Assembly (NCBI RefSeq): GCF_003477885.1
Contig: NZ_QUEE01000006.1
Coordinates: forward strand, 62,001-126,000
DNA length: 64,000 bases
Direction of reading: 5' to 3'
Origin: Lachnotalea sp. AF33-28
GTDB lineage: Bacteria > Bacillota > Clostridia > Lachnospirales > Lachnospiraceae
This document shows, piece by piece, positions 52,030 through 60,920 of the stretch (its first letter is position 1; the number at the start of each line of letters is the position of its first letter). The position numbers and the translations under genes were made by a program. Under the pieces are notes generated by a model that saw only the letters and a list, made by a program, of their open reading frames with translations, was not told the origin of the DNA and made no database searches.

Positions 52030-52929
52030 ATGGATGTAATTGAAATAAGCCATATTACCAAGGACTATGGGCAGAATCGGGGTGTTTTCGATGTCAGCTT
52101 TGCTGTCAGGCAGGGAGAGGTCCTGGGATTTCTGGGCCCCAACGGCGCCGGAAAGACAACCACGATCCGGCAGCTCATGGGCTTTATAAGGCCGGACAGC
52201 GGTAAGGTATCCATACAGGGGATGGACTGCTTCCGGGATGCGGATAAGATACAGGGACATCTGGGATATCTGCCGGGGGAAATCGCTTTTATAGATTCTA
52301 TGAACGGTATGGAGTTCATCCGTTTTGCTGCGGATATGAAGAATATGAAGGATCTGAAGCGCGCCAGGGAACTGATGGAACTGTTTGAGCTGAATGCAGC
52401 CGGTAAGCTTAAGAAGATGTCAAAGGGGATGAAGCAGAAAATCGGAATTATCTGCGCATTCATGAATCCGGCGGCGGACATCTATATATTGGATGAGCCA
52501 AGCAACGGCCTGGATCCGGTGATGCAGAACCGCTTTATCGATCTGATCCTGTCGGAGAAGAAAAAGGGCAAAACGATTCTGATGTCCTCGCATATGTTTG
52601 AAGAAATTGAGAGGACCTGCGACCGTGCGGCCATTATCCGCGAAGGCAGGCTGGTCGCAGTGGAGGATATGGATAAACTGAAAGAGGGACGACAGAAGAT
52701 CGTGGAGATCACATTCGGGGAGGCGGCCATGGCCGAAGAATTTGCGGCAGGATGCAGGGAAGCTGTTTATGAGGCCGGCAGCAGGACGGTGACAGCCAAA
52801 GTGGGGAAGAATCTGGATGCATTTATAAAACGAGCGGGCGGATATACCGTGGCGGATCTGGATGTGCGCACACAGAGCCTGGAGGAATTCTTCCTGCATT
52901 TCTACGGAGAGGGGGGCAAGAAACAATGA
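52030..52929 (+). CDS. ABC transporter ATPase (CcmA-like)
   Basis: This is a 299-residue ATPase of the ABC-2 exporter class. Walker A GPNGAGKTTT is at about residue 38, the signature is MSKGMKQK, and Walker B is IYILDEPSNGLDP. A C-terminal extension of about 80 residues follows the ATPase core. AGAGGAGGG lies 7 nt before the ATG, right after a doublet of the two-hairpin repeat. Its last 4 bp overlap the permease start (ATGA), so the two are translationally coupled. It probably exports a compound sensed by the upstream TetR protein. Confidence 0.95.
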   Translation: MDVIEISHITKDYGQNRGVFDVSFAVRQGEVLGFLGPNGAGKTTTIRQLMGFIRPDSGKVSIQGMDCFRDADKIQGHLGYLPGEIAFIDSMNGMEFIRFAADMKNMKDLKRARELMELFELNAAGKLKKMSKGMKQKIGIICAFMNPAADIYILDEPSNGLDPVMQNRFIDLILSEKKKGKTILMSSHMFEEIERTCDRAAIIREGRLVAVEDMDKLKEGRQKIVEITFGEAAMAEEFAAGCREAVYEAGSRTVTAKVGKNLDAFIKRAGGYTVADLDVRTQSLEEFFLHFYGEGGKKQ

Positions 52930-53723
52930 ACTTTACGCTGTTTAAAAAAGAAAGTAAATCCAATTGGCTGCTGCTTGTCATATTTTTAGGCGTGCTCAGC
53001 GTATATGGCAGCATGATCACAATGATGTTTGATCCCAAAATGGGAGACAGCCTGAAGGCAATGGCGGACAGCATGCCGGATCTGTTCGCAGCATTCGGCA
53101 TGCTCAACGTAGGCACAACGCTTCTGGAATTTGTATCCGGATACCTCTACGGGGTGCTGTTTATAGCGTTTCCCGGCGTATTTATCATAATCTTAACCAA
53201 CCGGCTGGCGGCCAGATATGTGGATAACGGCTCCATGGCATATCTGCTGGCCGCGCCGGTGAAACGCCGCCGCATCATGCTGACACAGGCTGTGTTTTTG
53301 CTGCTGTGCCTGCTTGTCATGGTGGGCTTTGTCACCGGGCTCATACTGGCCTTCGGTGAGATGCTATTTCCGGGTGAGCTTGATATACCGGCCTTTCTGC
53401 GCCTCAATGCGGGGCTTCTGGGCCTGCTCATCTTTTTCGGCGGAGCATGCTTCTGCGCCTCCTGTTTCTGTAATGAGTCGAAGACGGCCTCCGCGGTCGG
53501 TACAGGGGTTGTTGTATACTCACTGCTGATGCAGATGCTTTCCAGAGTGGGGGATAAGTTTGAGTTTCTGAGATATGCGACTCCCCTGACGCTGTTTGAT
53601 GTGGACGGGTTATGTGCGGGGGACGCGAAGGCATGGCTGGGATGCGCTGCCCTGTATGCGGCCGGAATTGCGTGTACGGTGATTGGGATTGTACGGTTTG
53701 ACAGGAGGGATCTTCCGCTCTGA
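52926..53723 (+). CDS. ABC-2 type permease
   Basis: This is a 265-residue membrane protein with about six helices, of the ABC-2 permease type (FKKESKSNWLLLVIFLGVLS start, MAYLLAAPVKRRRIMLTQAV coupling segment, ACFCASCFCNESKTASAVG). It is the channel half of the exporter, with no second permease gene, so it should homodimerise. It is coupled by ATGA overlap to the ATPase gene. A long hairpin follows it. Confidence 0.9.
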   Translation: MNFTLFKKESKSNWLLLVIFLGVLSVYGSMITMMFDPKMGDSLKAMADSMPDLFAAFGMLNVGTTLLEFVSGYLYGVLFIAFPGVFIIILTNRLAARYVDNGSMAYLLAAPVKRRRIMLTQAVFLLLCLLVMVGFVTGLILAFGEMLFPGELDIPAFLRLNAGLLGLLIFFGGACFCASCFCNESKTASAVGTGVVVYSLLMQMLSRVGDKFEFLRYATPLTLFDVDGLCAGDAKAWLGCAALYAAGIACTVIGIVRFDRRDLPL

Positions 53724-53764
53724 TTCATGCGGAAAAGCCGGCAGATGGCCGCAGTACAAAGAAT

Positions 53765-53822
53765 GCAGATAACAGGCCCGGATACAGTCATTACACAGAC
53801 TGTATCCGGGCCTGTTATCTGC
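53765..53822. terminator. 25-bp perfect hairpin between convergent genes
   Basis: Arms 53,765-53,789 and 53,798-53,822 are perfectly complementary (25 bp) with an 8-nt loop (ATTACACA). It lies between the convergent permease and UroD-family genes. No T-run is present, so any termination would be atypical; RNase III processing is also possible. Confidence 0.7.
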
Positions 53823-53843
53823 GCCTGGCGCTGTTCATCCGTT

Positions 53844-54821
53844 TCAGCGCCGGTGATTTACAGCATACTCCTCACATGCTTCGATCACATACCGCACCTT
53901 TTTCGGGTCCTGGTCAGTCTGAACCGAACAGTCGCCGCAGAGGATGGTGCCAGTCTGTCCAGCCAGTGTTAGCTGTGCGGCGGTATGTTCTTTGATCTGT
54001 TTTTCGTCCCCGAGGTATAATATACCGTTGGGAGTGTTGTCAAACCCGCCCATCAGAGCGGTATTCGGCTTGAAAAATGAACGTGCCTGCCGTAAATCCA
54101 TATCTTTTTCAATCCCTGCCGACCAGTTCACGGTTTTGTAATCGTAGTTCTTCCAGAGCTCGAGATTATTGGGCACCCCGGTCCAGGAACACAGGTGGGT
54201 GATATTGTAATCGGACAGGGAATTAGCGTGCGCGAGAAGGCGGCGGTCCCAGGGGCTTAGATATTCCTCATACTCTTCTTTCGAAAAACGCCAGTCTTCG
54301 CCGTTCTGCAGGGCCACAAAGATGCCGGTGATGCCCGTTTCCCGCATTAACAGGTCACAGAGCAGAAAGGTATTTTCCTCAATCACCTTCATGGCTTCGG
54401 TCAGTATATCCCTGTTTTCCCGGTACAGCTCCATGATGCGCGTTTCACCGCCTATGGTATGTTTGATGGTGGTGAATGGGGTGAAGACCATATAGTAGGT
54501 ACATCCGCCGTCCTTTATCCCCTCCGTGATGCGGGCCGCCCGGTCCAGCTGTCCCGTGAAATATCGGTCGTTCCTGCTATAGCCCTTCAGGTCCTTCCAG
54601 TCCGCCAGATTCTGCACCGGCACACCTTTCCGGTATTCCATATATCCGTCAGGCTCGATACATAGGAAATCCATATTGCAGTCATGATACCATTTCAGCT
54701 GTGCCGAAACGGCATTGTCTTCCAGATCTTCTTTTGTCATACAGTGAGTATAAAAGGTGACCGGCACCCGGTCCACCGGCTTACAGTCCATAGCGTTTAA
54801 CAGGCGCGTGCGCTTATCCAT
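53844..54821 (-). CDS. Uroporphyrinogen decarboxylase-family protein (methyltransferase-like)
   Basis: This is a 325-residue protein of the UroD/MtaA/CmuA barrel superfamily. The N-terminus RTRLLNAMDCKPVDRVPVTF is the common start; SDYNITHLCSWTGVPNN and the C-terminal ILCGDCSVQTDQDPKKVRYV follow the family pattern. In anaerobes outside heme synthesis, members usually transfer methyl groups from corrinoid proteins; no corrinoid protein gene is nearby, so the role here is open. GGAGGTATA precedes the ATG. It lies downstream, on the same strand, of the damaged AraC gene that may once have controlled it. Confidence 0.87.
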   Translation of the reverse strand: MDKRTRLLNAMDCKPVDRVPVTFYTHCMTKEDLEDNAVSAQLKWYHDCNMDFLCIEPDGYMEYRKGVPVQNLADWKDLKGYSRNDRYFTGQLDRAARITEGIKDGGCTYYMVFTPFTTIKHTIGGETRIMELYRENRDILTEAMKVIEENTFLLCDLLMRETGITGIFVALQNGEDWRFSKEEYEEYLSPWDRRLLAHANSLSDYNITHLCSWTGVPNNLELWKNYDYKTVNWSAGIEKDMDLRQARSFFKPNTALMGGFDNTPNGILYLGDEKQIKEHTAAQLTLAGQTGTILCGDCSVQTDQDPKKVRYVIEACEEYAVNHRR

Positions 54822-54919
54822 GGGTATACCTCCGTTTATAAAATGATGGAGCCATTATAGCATCTGCTGTCCTCCTGTTTCAAACTGAAAACATACAAAA
54901 AAAGTTAAAAATCGACCAT

Positions 54920-55798
54920 TCAGCCGCAGGGGAATATGGAAAACGCCATGTCATTTTTAGTTACGGAACGGCTCTTTTTGCGCCACTGCAGGGGCGTGGT
55001 GCCCATGATCTGCGTGAAGTTCCTGTTGTAGCTGGTATTGCCGGAAAACCCTACCTGCAAGGCGATATCCAGCACGGTATCCTCGGTGCTATATAAGAGC
55101 TCACAGGATTTATTGATGCGTATGCGGTTGAGGTAATTTAAGGGGCCTTCCCCCATGATGGATTTAAACAACCTCCTGAAATGCGTGAGACTTAGACAGC
55201 AGCGTGCGGAAAGCTCTTCGATGCGGACCGGCTCCATGTAATGGCTGTCGATGTACTGGATCGCGGGATAGATCACCAGCTTGGATCTTAAATTTGAAAA
55301 ATGGGATTCGGATTCCCTCGGCAGAAAGCGCAGCAGCTCGATCAAAAAGGAGATGCACAGACAGGCGGCGCTGATGCGGTAATTTTCACGTTTTCCTTCC
55401 ATTTCATGCAGTATCTGCTGCAGCAATAGCCTCATATGCGGATAGCTTTGGACGGAGATGATGTTGGGAAAATCCGGCGAATCGAACATCAGGAGGGAGG
55501 CGTTTGGCAGTTCTCCGTGCAGATATTCCTTAAACAGGCGCTGCGTGTCAATATAGAGATATTCCCACTGGCTGTCCGTCCCATCGCAGCTCTTGGTTAT
55601 GTGCATGGTGTTGGGGCAGACGATATAGAGATCGCCTGCAGTAAATCCGCAGGTCTTCCCCTCCACGAGAGCGATGCCTTCCCCCCGGTTGCAAAGGCCG
55701 ATCTCCAAACAGTTATGGCAATGCAGGAACGTGATTTCATCATCCGGTATGTTCCATTCATCCGTAAATGCGATGACGGGAAAATCAGCGCGGTACGG
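54920..55798 (-). pseudogene. AraC-family regulator lacking its start (deletion end)
   Basis: The open frame continues without a start to the junction at 55,798 and reads, inward, PYRADFPVIAFTDEWNIPDD then FLHCHNCLEIGLCNRGEG, a normal AraC cupin N-terminus. Immediately before it is a stop in frame, and no ATG/GTG/TTG occurs until a TTG 30 codons in. So the first few residues and the promoter are missing. The rest is intact: cupin domain, then double HTH (PVRIEELSARCCLSLTHFRR, VLDIALQVGFSGNTSYNRNF, TTPLQWRKKSR). Translation from the internal TTG would give a 262-residue protein without its first beta strands. It was probably divergent from the binding-protein gene with which it is now fused. 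Confidence 0.85.
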
Positions 55799-56415
55799 TC
55801 AATCTTGCATCCGATGAAATGATCAGGGCAGCACAGACCCTGAAGGCCATGATCGATGCCGGAATCATGATGGATTTTCCGGATGAATGGAACGACCGTA
55901 TCACCGCATTAAACAACGGTCAGATCTGCACGCTGCCATATCCGGCATGGTATAACATTGTGATGAAAGATTCTGTGGCGGATCAGAGCGGCCTGTGGGC
56001 CTATGCGCCCATGCCCGCATTTGAGGGCACGTCCGGCAATGTGAGCCTGGGCGGTTCCGTGGCGGCAATTTCCGCCTCGACAAAATATCCGAAGACCGCG
56101 AAAGCATTTGTGGAATTCTCTCTGATGAATGCAAATCAGGCGGACATCCTCTACGGGCAGAGCCAGTTTGAAGCTTATAAGCCCTACTATGATGCGGAAT
56201 GCTATAAAGAAGTGGATGCATATTTCGGTGTGGCAATCGGTGAGACCTTTGCCAGGTGGGTGGATTCGCCTAAGATTGATTTCGGATACTATTTCACCGA
56301 TGTGGCGGATGCGCTGGCGACGGCGATCGGAGAGATATTCATTAACGGAACCGATCCTGCCCAGGCCCTAAGTGCGGCCAATGAAGCGGCACAGAGGGCG
56401 ATTGACAGTTATTGA
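55798..56415 (+). pseudogene. Sugar-binding protein, C-terminal fragment (deletion end)
   Basis: About 205 codons encode the C-terminal part of a UgpB/MalE-type solute-binding protein (VNLASDEMIRAAQTLKAMID, LPYPAWYNIV, WAYAPMPAFEGTSG, SLGGSVAAIS, and the final helices). The signal peptide and the N-terminal half are missing, with no ribosome binding site. The frame begins at the junction with the AraC fragment. The downstream MalF/MalG-type permeases are intact but have lost their binding protein, so this importer is probably non-functional unless another binding protein serves it. Confidence 0.88.
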
Positions 56416-56422
56416 TGTGGAT

Positions 56423-56458
56423 GGGGCCGCCGCAGCCGGTTTGCGGCGGTCCCTTTTT
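56423..56458 (+). terminator. Terminator/attenuator between binding-protein fragment and permease genes
   Basis: GGGGCCGCCGCA pairs with TGCGGCGGTCCC (one G-U) around a 7-nt loop and is followed by TTTTT. In such operons it reduces permease expression relative to the binding protein. Confidence 0.85.
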
Positions 56459-56489
56459 AGATGACAGGCAGAGCCTGACGGAGGTTTTT

Positions 56490-57362
56490 ATGAGAAGGTC
56501 AATTTATCATAGGTCGGTACCGTATCTGTTTCTATTGCCGTTTATCGCATTCTTTTTTGTATTTATGGCTTATCCCATTGTGTTTTCGCTGATGCTCTGT
56601 TTCGGCAAATATAAGAGCGCTTCTTTTACATTTACCGGAATTGGCAATTTTTCCTTTGTTCTTTCCGATCCTCTCTTTTTTAAAGCGCTTTTCAATACCT
56701 TTCTCATGATGGTGATACAGGTGCCGGTGCAGACCGCCCTTGCGCTTATCCTGGCGAGCCTTCTCAATGTGAAAAAGCTCAAGGGCAAAGGGATCATGAG
56801 AATGGTGGTTTTTATGCCGGTTTTGCTGGATGCGGTGAGCTATTCCATTGTTTTCGGGATGTTCTTTAATTATGAAAACGGTATCGTGAACAATGTGATA
56901 CGCCTGCTGGGAGGGGACGGGCTGCAGTGGCTGAATTTGGGATGGCTGGCGAAAACTGTGCTGATCATCGCCATCACATGGCGGTGGACGGGATATAATA
57001 CGGTGATCATGTTAAGCGGGCTGCAGAATATACCGGAAGACCTGTATGAAGCGGCTTCGATTGATGGGGCGGGGCGCATCCGGCAGTTCTTTGCCATCAC
57101 GGTGCCCGGGTTAAAGCAGGTGCTGATTTTTGCGGTGATCCTGTCTGTGAACGGCATGCTGCAGCTTTTTACGGAGCCGTATCTGCTTACCGGAGGGGGG
57201 CCGGTTAATGAGACGCTGACCATCGTGCAATACCTGTATAAGAAAGGCTTTAAATCCTTTGATTTCGGCGTCGCTTCCGCAGGCTCTTACATACTGGTCC
57301 TGATCATTGCCGCTCTGACCTTCCTGCAGATAAAAGTGACAAAGGAGGATAAAGGCAGATGA
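56490..57362 (+). CDS. Sugar ABC permease, MalF/LacF-type
   Basis: This is a 290-residue permease with six helices and the EAA loop YEAASIDGAGRIRQFFAITV. The ATG at MRRSIYHR is chosen because GGAGG lies 5 nt upstream; the longer frame would include the terminator hairpin. Its stop overlaps the next permease ATG (ATGA). The binding protein upstream is truncated and no ATPase is present. Confidence 0.93.
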   Translation: MRRSIYHRSVPYLFLLPFIAFFFVFMAYPIVFSLMLCFGKYKSASFTFTGIGNFSFVLSDPLFFKALFNTFLMMVIQVPVQTALALILASLLNVKKLKGKGIMRMVVFMPVLLDAVSYSIVFGMFFNYENGIVNNVIRLLGGDGLQWLNLGWLAKTVLIIAITWRWTGYNTVIMLSGLQNIPEDLYEAASIDGAGRIRQFFAITVPGLKQVLIFAVILSVNGMLQLFTEPYLLTGGGPVNETLTIVQYLYKKGFKSFDFGVASAGSYILVLIIAALTFLQIKVTKEDKGR

Positions 57363-58180
57363 AAACAAAAAGAAACGGTTTCGCTTATGGCATCCTGTTA
57401 GTGAGCTGCGCCGTCGCGCTGTTCCCGTTTTTGTGGTCGGCGTTTGCGGCCACTCATACCAACACACAGATTTATCAGATTCAGTGGGCACTGCGCCCCG
57501 GCACCAGGCTGCTGTCCAATCTGAAAGACCTGACGGCCTCCTTCCCTCTTGGCAGGAATATGTTCAGCAGCCTTTTTATCGCTCTTGTCTATACCCTGGG
57601 AATACTGCTCATCGATTCTATGGCGGGCTTTGCCTTTGCAAAGTATGAGTTTAAAGGGAAGGGATTTCTGTTTGCGCTCTGCCTGATGGCTATGTTCATA
57701 CCGACCCAGGTCACATTGATCCCTCTGTTTATTGAGATGACGGCGTTTCACATGATTGATACCTACTGGTCGGTGATCCTGCCCGGATTTGCCTCCATAT
57801 TCGGCGTGTTTCTGATGCGGCAGAATTTCATGGCATTCCCGGGGGAACTGATGGAGTCGGCCAGGATTGACGGGGCGGGGGACTTCCGGATTTTTGCCAG
57901 AATTGTGATTCCGACCATGAAGCCGGCTCTGGCCTCTCTCGGAATCCTCTCGTTTGTAAATCAGTGGGGGAATTTCATGTGGCCGCTGATCACGCTGAAT
58001 ACGAAGGAAAAATACACAATGCCTCTGGTCCTTTCTCTGATGGTACAGCCGGGATATGTGACAAACTATGGCTCCGTGATGGCCGGGGCCATGCTGGCGC
58101 TTCTGCCCGTGCTGGTATTCTTCCTGCTTTTCCAGAAAAATTTTATAGACGGCATGCTATGCGGGGCGGTTAAAGGATAA
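57359..58180 (+). CDS. Sugar ABC permease, MalG/AraQ-type
   Basis: This is a 273-residue permease with six helices. The EAA loop ESARIDGAGDFRIFARIVIP is conserved. AAAGGAGG lies near its start, which overlaps the previous permease stop. It is the last gene of the importer operon. The membrane AraC sensor-regulator gene follows after about 110 bp and is the likely regulator of the region. Confidence 0.93.
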   Translation: MKTKRNGFAYGILLVSCAVALFPFLWSAFAATHTNTQIYQIQWALRPGTRLLSNLKDLTASFPLGRNMFSSLFIALVYTLGILLIDSMAGFAFAKYEFKGKGFLFALCLMAMFIPTQVTLIPLFIEMTAFHMIDTYWSVILPGFASIFGVFLMRQNFMAFPGELMESARIDGAGDFRIFARIVIPTMKPALASLGILSFVNQWGNFMWPLITLNTKEKYTMPLVLSLMVQPGYVTNYGSVMAGAMLALLPVLVFFLLFQKNFIDGMLCGAVKG

Positions 58181-58292
58181 GAGCGTCAGGAAAATCCCCC
58201 GATTCCGGATTTTATACCGCATTTTCGATTTTCGGAATTTACACCGAAAACCGGTTTGCGGTATGATAAAAGGAAAATGGGGGGAGAATGCT

Positions 58293-60581
58293 ATGCGGCG
58301 AAAATTTCGGTTGAACTGGATGAAGGACAGAAAGCTGTTTGTGAAGTTTCTTGTATTCATGGTTTCGGCAAATATCCTGATCATGGCGGTCATGTCCGTC
58401 CTATTTCATTATGAGTACAAAAAGAGCATCATGAAGAGCTTCGGTGAATCCGGTGAACAGCTGCTGCTCGAAGTGAAAAATTCAGTGGAGCTGGTTTTTG
58501 ACAACATCATGCGCAGCAGCATACAGGTCTATAACGACCGGTCGGTGAAGCGCTTTATGGATGCCGACGCCTCAAAACTCGGCAGCTATGATATTATGCA
58601 GCCGGTGAAGGAGAAGCTGCAGCAGCTTAGGCTCTCCTGCAATTATGTGCATTCCGTATACCTGTATGCGCAGCGCAGCGGCAGGGTGTTCTCCACCGCC
58701 TATGGCCTGGCGGACGCAGAAGAACTGCCGGATCAGGCATTCCTTGCATGGTATGAGGCGAAAACTCCGACCATACAGATTATGAACACCCATCCGATGC
58801 GCCTGTCCCGTTATACAAAAGAATCGCTGGATGCCATTTCGGTATTCACGCTGCTGCCGATCAGCGGCTATGAGAGCGCACAGGGGGCGATGGTGGTGAA
58901 CATCGACCAGAAACAGATCTATGAGAAGATCCTGGACAAACTGGCCATGGATGAACGGGCGCCCTTCTACATACTGGATGACAGCGGCCAGATCATTATG
59001 GCCAAGGACAGCGGCCAGCTTTACCGCAATATAGAAGAGTTGGATTTCTATAAAGAAAGGACTGAAGAGACATCCCGCCATTTTCTCGTCACCATAGAGG
59101 GTGGGGAGTATATGGCTATCACGGACAGCCTGCCTGAATACGGATGGCAGATTCTGTCCTTTTATCCCCTGGAATCCGTGCATACATCGACGGTCCGTAT
59201 GGGACGCTTTCTGATCCTTTTCGATCTGGCCGCTATACTGATCTGCTTTGTAATGGCATGCCTGTTCTTTAATGAGAATACGAAGGATATCGATCAGCTG
59301 CTGACCAGGATGAATGAGCAGATATCCGGAAGCGGCCGGCCGGTTGACAGGGGCCGGATCTACCAGCAGGTGCGCAGGACCATATCCGAAAATGCGGATC
59401 TGACCAAGAGCCTGAATGAGACCAGAGGTCTGCTCAAAGAGAGGGTGCTGGTCAGCCTGATCCACGGCACGAAGAGCCGGGAAGAAACAGATGCGGACCT
59501 GGAGCATTATGAGATCGCTATGGCAAAAACAGATCTGCTGGTGGCGATCATAGTGCTGGAGGAGTTTGATGAGACTCTGAAAAAGCAGGATATAAAGCCG
59601 GATCTCGCATCCCTAAGCGTCACCAACATACTACAGAAAAACCGATTTGAGAATTCCCAGACTGTATATACGGATATCTCCGAAATCGTGCTTTTTATAG
59701 ACGGAAGCCGTTATAAGGTATCCGAAATCAATGCGGGGCTTCTGGAGATCATCCGCCTCCTGCATCAGAATCTCGGAATCCGCGCGTTTGCCGGGATCTG
59801 TGATGAAAAAACAGATGTCTATCATATCCGCCAGGCCTATAAAAATGCCAAGGAAGCGGTCCGAAGCAGATATTTCTGTCAGGGCGATGTGGTGTATTAC
59901 AGCGATATCAGAGGCGGAGACCAGACACAGTTTTATTATCCCTTTGAGTTAGAGAAATATTTTGAACAGGCAGTCTGTCTGGGAGATACAGGGGAGGCGA
60001 TGCGGCTTCTGGATGAATTCATGGAGGATGTGGCGGGGCGCGCATATGCCAGACATTCCGGCAATATCAAGTTTCTGCTGCTGCAGTTTAACAGCTTTCT
60101 GATCAATACGGCCAATAAACTGAACATCCCCATGGATCAGATTTACAGCAATGACAATGTCATTAAAAATATCTTCTTTATCCGCGGCAAGGAGGACGCG
60201 AAGTTTTTCTTTTCCGCGCTGCTTAAAAAGATGATTCGGGTCTATGAACAGACGCGCAGCGACAAGACCTCCCGCTATTATGAGAGAATCATGGAGTGCA
60301 TCCGTGAAAACTACCGGGACAGCGCGTTTAACATGGACCGCTTAAGCGATTCTGTCGGGATCAGCCCCACCTATATCAATCAGATTTTAAACGGGAGGGA
60401 GAACCGGCCCTTTAACCAGCTGGTCAACGAGATGAGGATTAACGCGGCGGTAGAGTGCCTGGAAAGCGGGGAATATAAGATCCAGGAGATCGCGGAAATG
60501 GTAGGCTTCAGCAGTTCCAAATATTTTATCAGCGTATTTAAAAAGATCATGGGAGTGACGCCCGGCAACTATCAAAAATAG
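58293..60581 (+). CDS. Membrane-bound AraC-family sensor-regulator
   Basis: This is a 762-residue one-component regulator. A membrane helix (about 20-40), an extracellular Cache-type sensor of about 260 residues (SVYLYAQRSGRVFSTAYG, FYILDDSGQIIMAKDSG), a second helix (about 300-320; ILFDLAAILICFVMACLFF) and a long cytoplasmic middle region lead to an AraC double HTH (last 100 residues; FNMDRLSDSVGISPTYINQI, IQEIAEMVGFSSSKYFISVF, GVTPGNYQK). GGGGGAG lies 6 nt before the chosen ATG; an ATG ten codons earlier would overlap that site. This is the YesN-like design without a separate kinase. It lies before the LplB/YtcP importer, its probable target, and a terminator separates them. Confidence 0.92.
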   Translation: MRRKFRLNWMKDRKLFVKFLVFMVSANILIMAVMSVLFHYEYKKSIMKSFGESGEQLLLEVKNSVELVFDNIMRSSIQVYNDRSVKRFMDADASKLGSYDIMQPVKEKLQQLRLSCNYVHSVYLYAQRSGRVFSTAYGLADAEELPDQAFLAWYEAKTPTIQIMNTHPMRLSRYTKESLDAISVFTLLPISGYESAQGAMVVNIDQKQIYEKILDKLAMDERAPFYILDDSGQIIMAKDSGQLYRNIEELDFYKERTEETSRHFLVTIEGGEYMAITDSLPEYGWQILSFYPLESVHTSTVRMGRFLILFDLAAILICFVMACLFFNENTKDIDQLLTRMNEQISGSGRPVDRGRIYQQVRRTISENADLTKSLNETRGLLKERVLVSLIHGTKSREETDADLEHYEIAMAKTDLLVAIIVLEEFDETLKKQDIKPDLASLSVTNILQKNRFENSQTVYTDISEIVLFIDGSRYKVSEINAGLLEIIRLLHQNLGIRAFAGICDEKTDVYHIRQAYKNAKEAVRSRYFCQGDVVYYSDIRGGDQTQFYYPFELEKYFEQAVCLGDTGEAMRLLDEFMEDVAGRAYARHSGNIKFLLLQFNSFLINTANKLNIPMDQIYSNDNVIKNIFFIRGKEDAKFFFSALLKKMIRVYEQTRSDKTSRYYERIMECIRENYRDSAFNMDRLSDSVGISPTYINQILNGRENRPFNQLVNEMRINAAVECLESGEYKIQEIAEMVGFSSSKYFISVFKKIMGVTPGNYQK

Positions 60582-60595
60582 CCGGCGCGCTTTGC

Positions 60596-60644
60596 AGCGG
60601 TCGGACAGCATCTCATAAGAGAGATGATGTCCGGCCGCTTTTTG
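60596..60644 (+). terminator. Terminator after the sensor-regulator gene
   Basis: AGCGG.CGGACA/CATCTC pairs with GAGATG/GTCCGGCCGCT, followed by TTTTT. Confidence 0.85.
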
Positions 60645-60782
60645 CTGCCGCTATGCGGCCGCAGGCGGAGAATCCCGCTTGCCGGATTTTTTTCATCATG
60701 ACTGTGGTGGAAAACAGTACATATTTTTGATTTGTGCCATATACAATTACTGGGATTTTCTATTGATTTCTGATAATTAGAA

Positions 60783-60811
60783 TTTACGGCATATATTTTC
60801 TGCACTACAAT
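60783..60811 (+). promoter_or_regulatory. Promoter of the LplB/YtcP importer operon
   Basis: TTTACG and TACAAT are separated by 17 bp, within CTACAATAGAGC. The -10 context TACAATAGAGC is the same as at 28,247. The leader to the permease ATG is about 100 nt. The rest of the 340-bp spacer is AT-rich and holds nothing else recognisable except the terminator at its left end. Confidence 0.7.
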
Positions 60812-60920
60812 AGAGCCAGTACAGCACCGGCGCAGCGGATGCAACAGATCCGCATACCGGCATATCACAGCAGGCGGCATGAAACCGCAGCATAAAAAGA
60901 AGGAGAGGGTAAGGCAGAGG

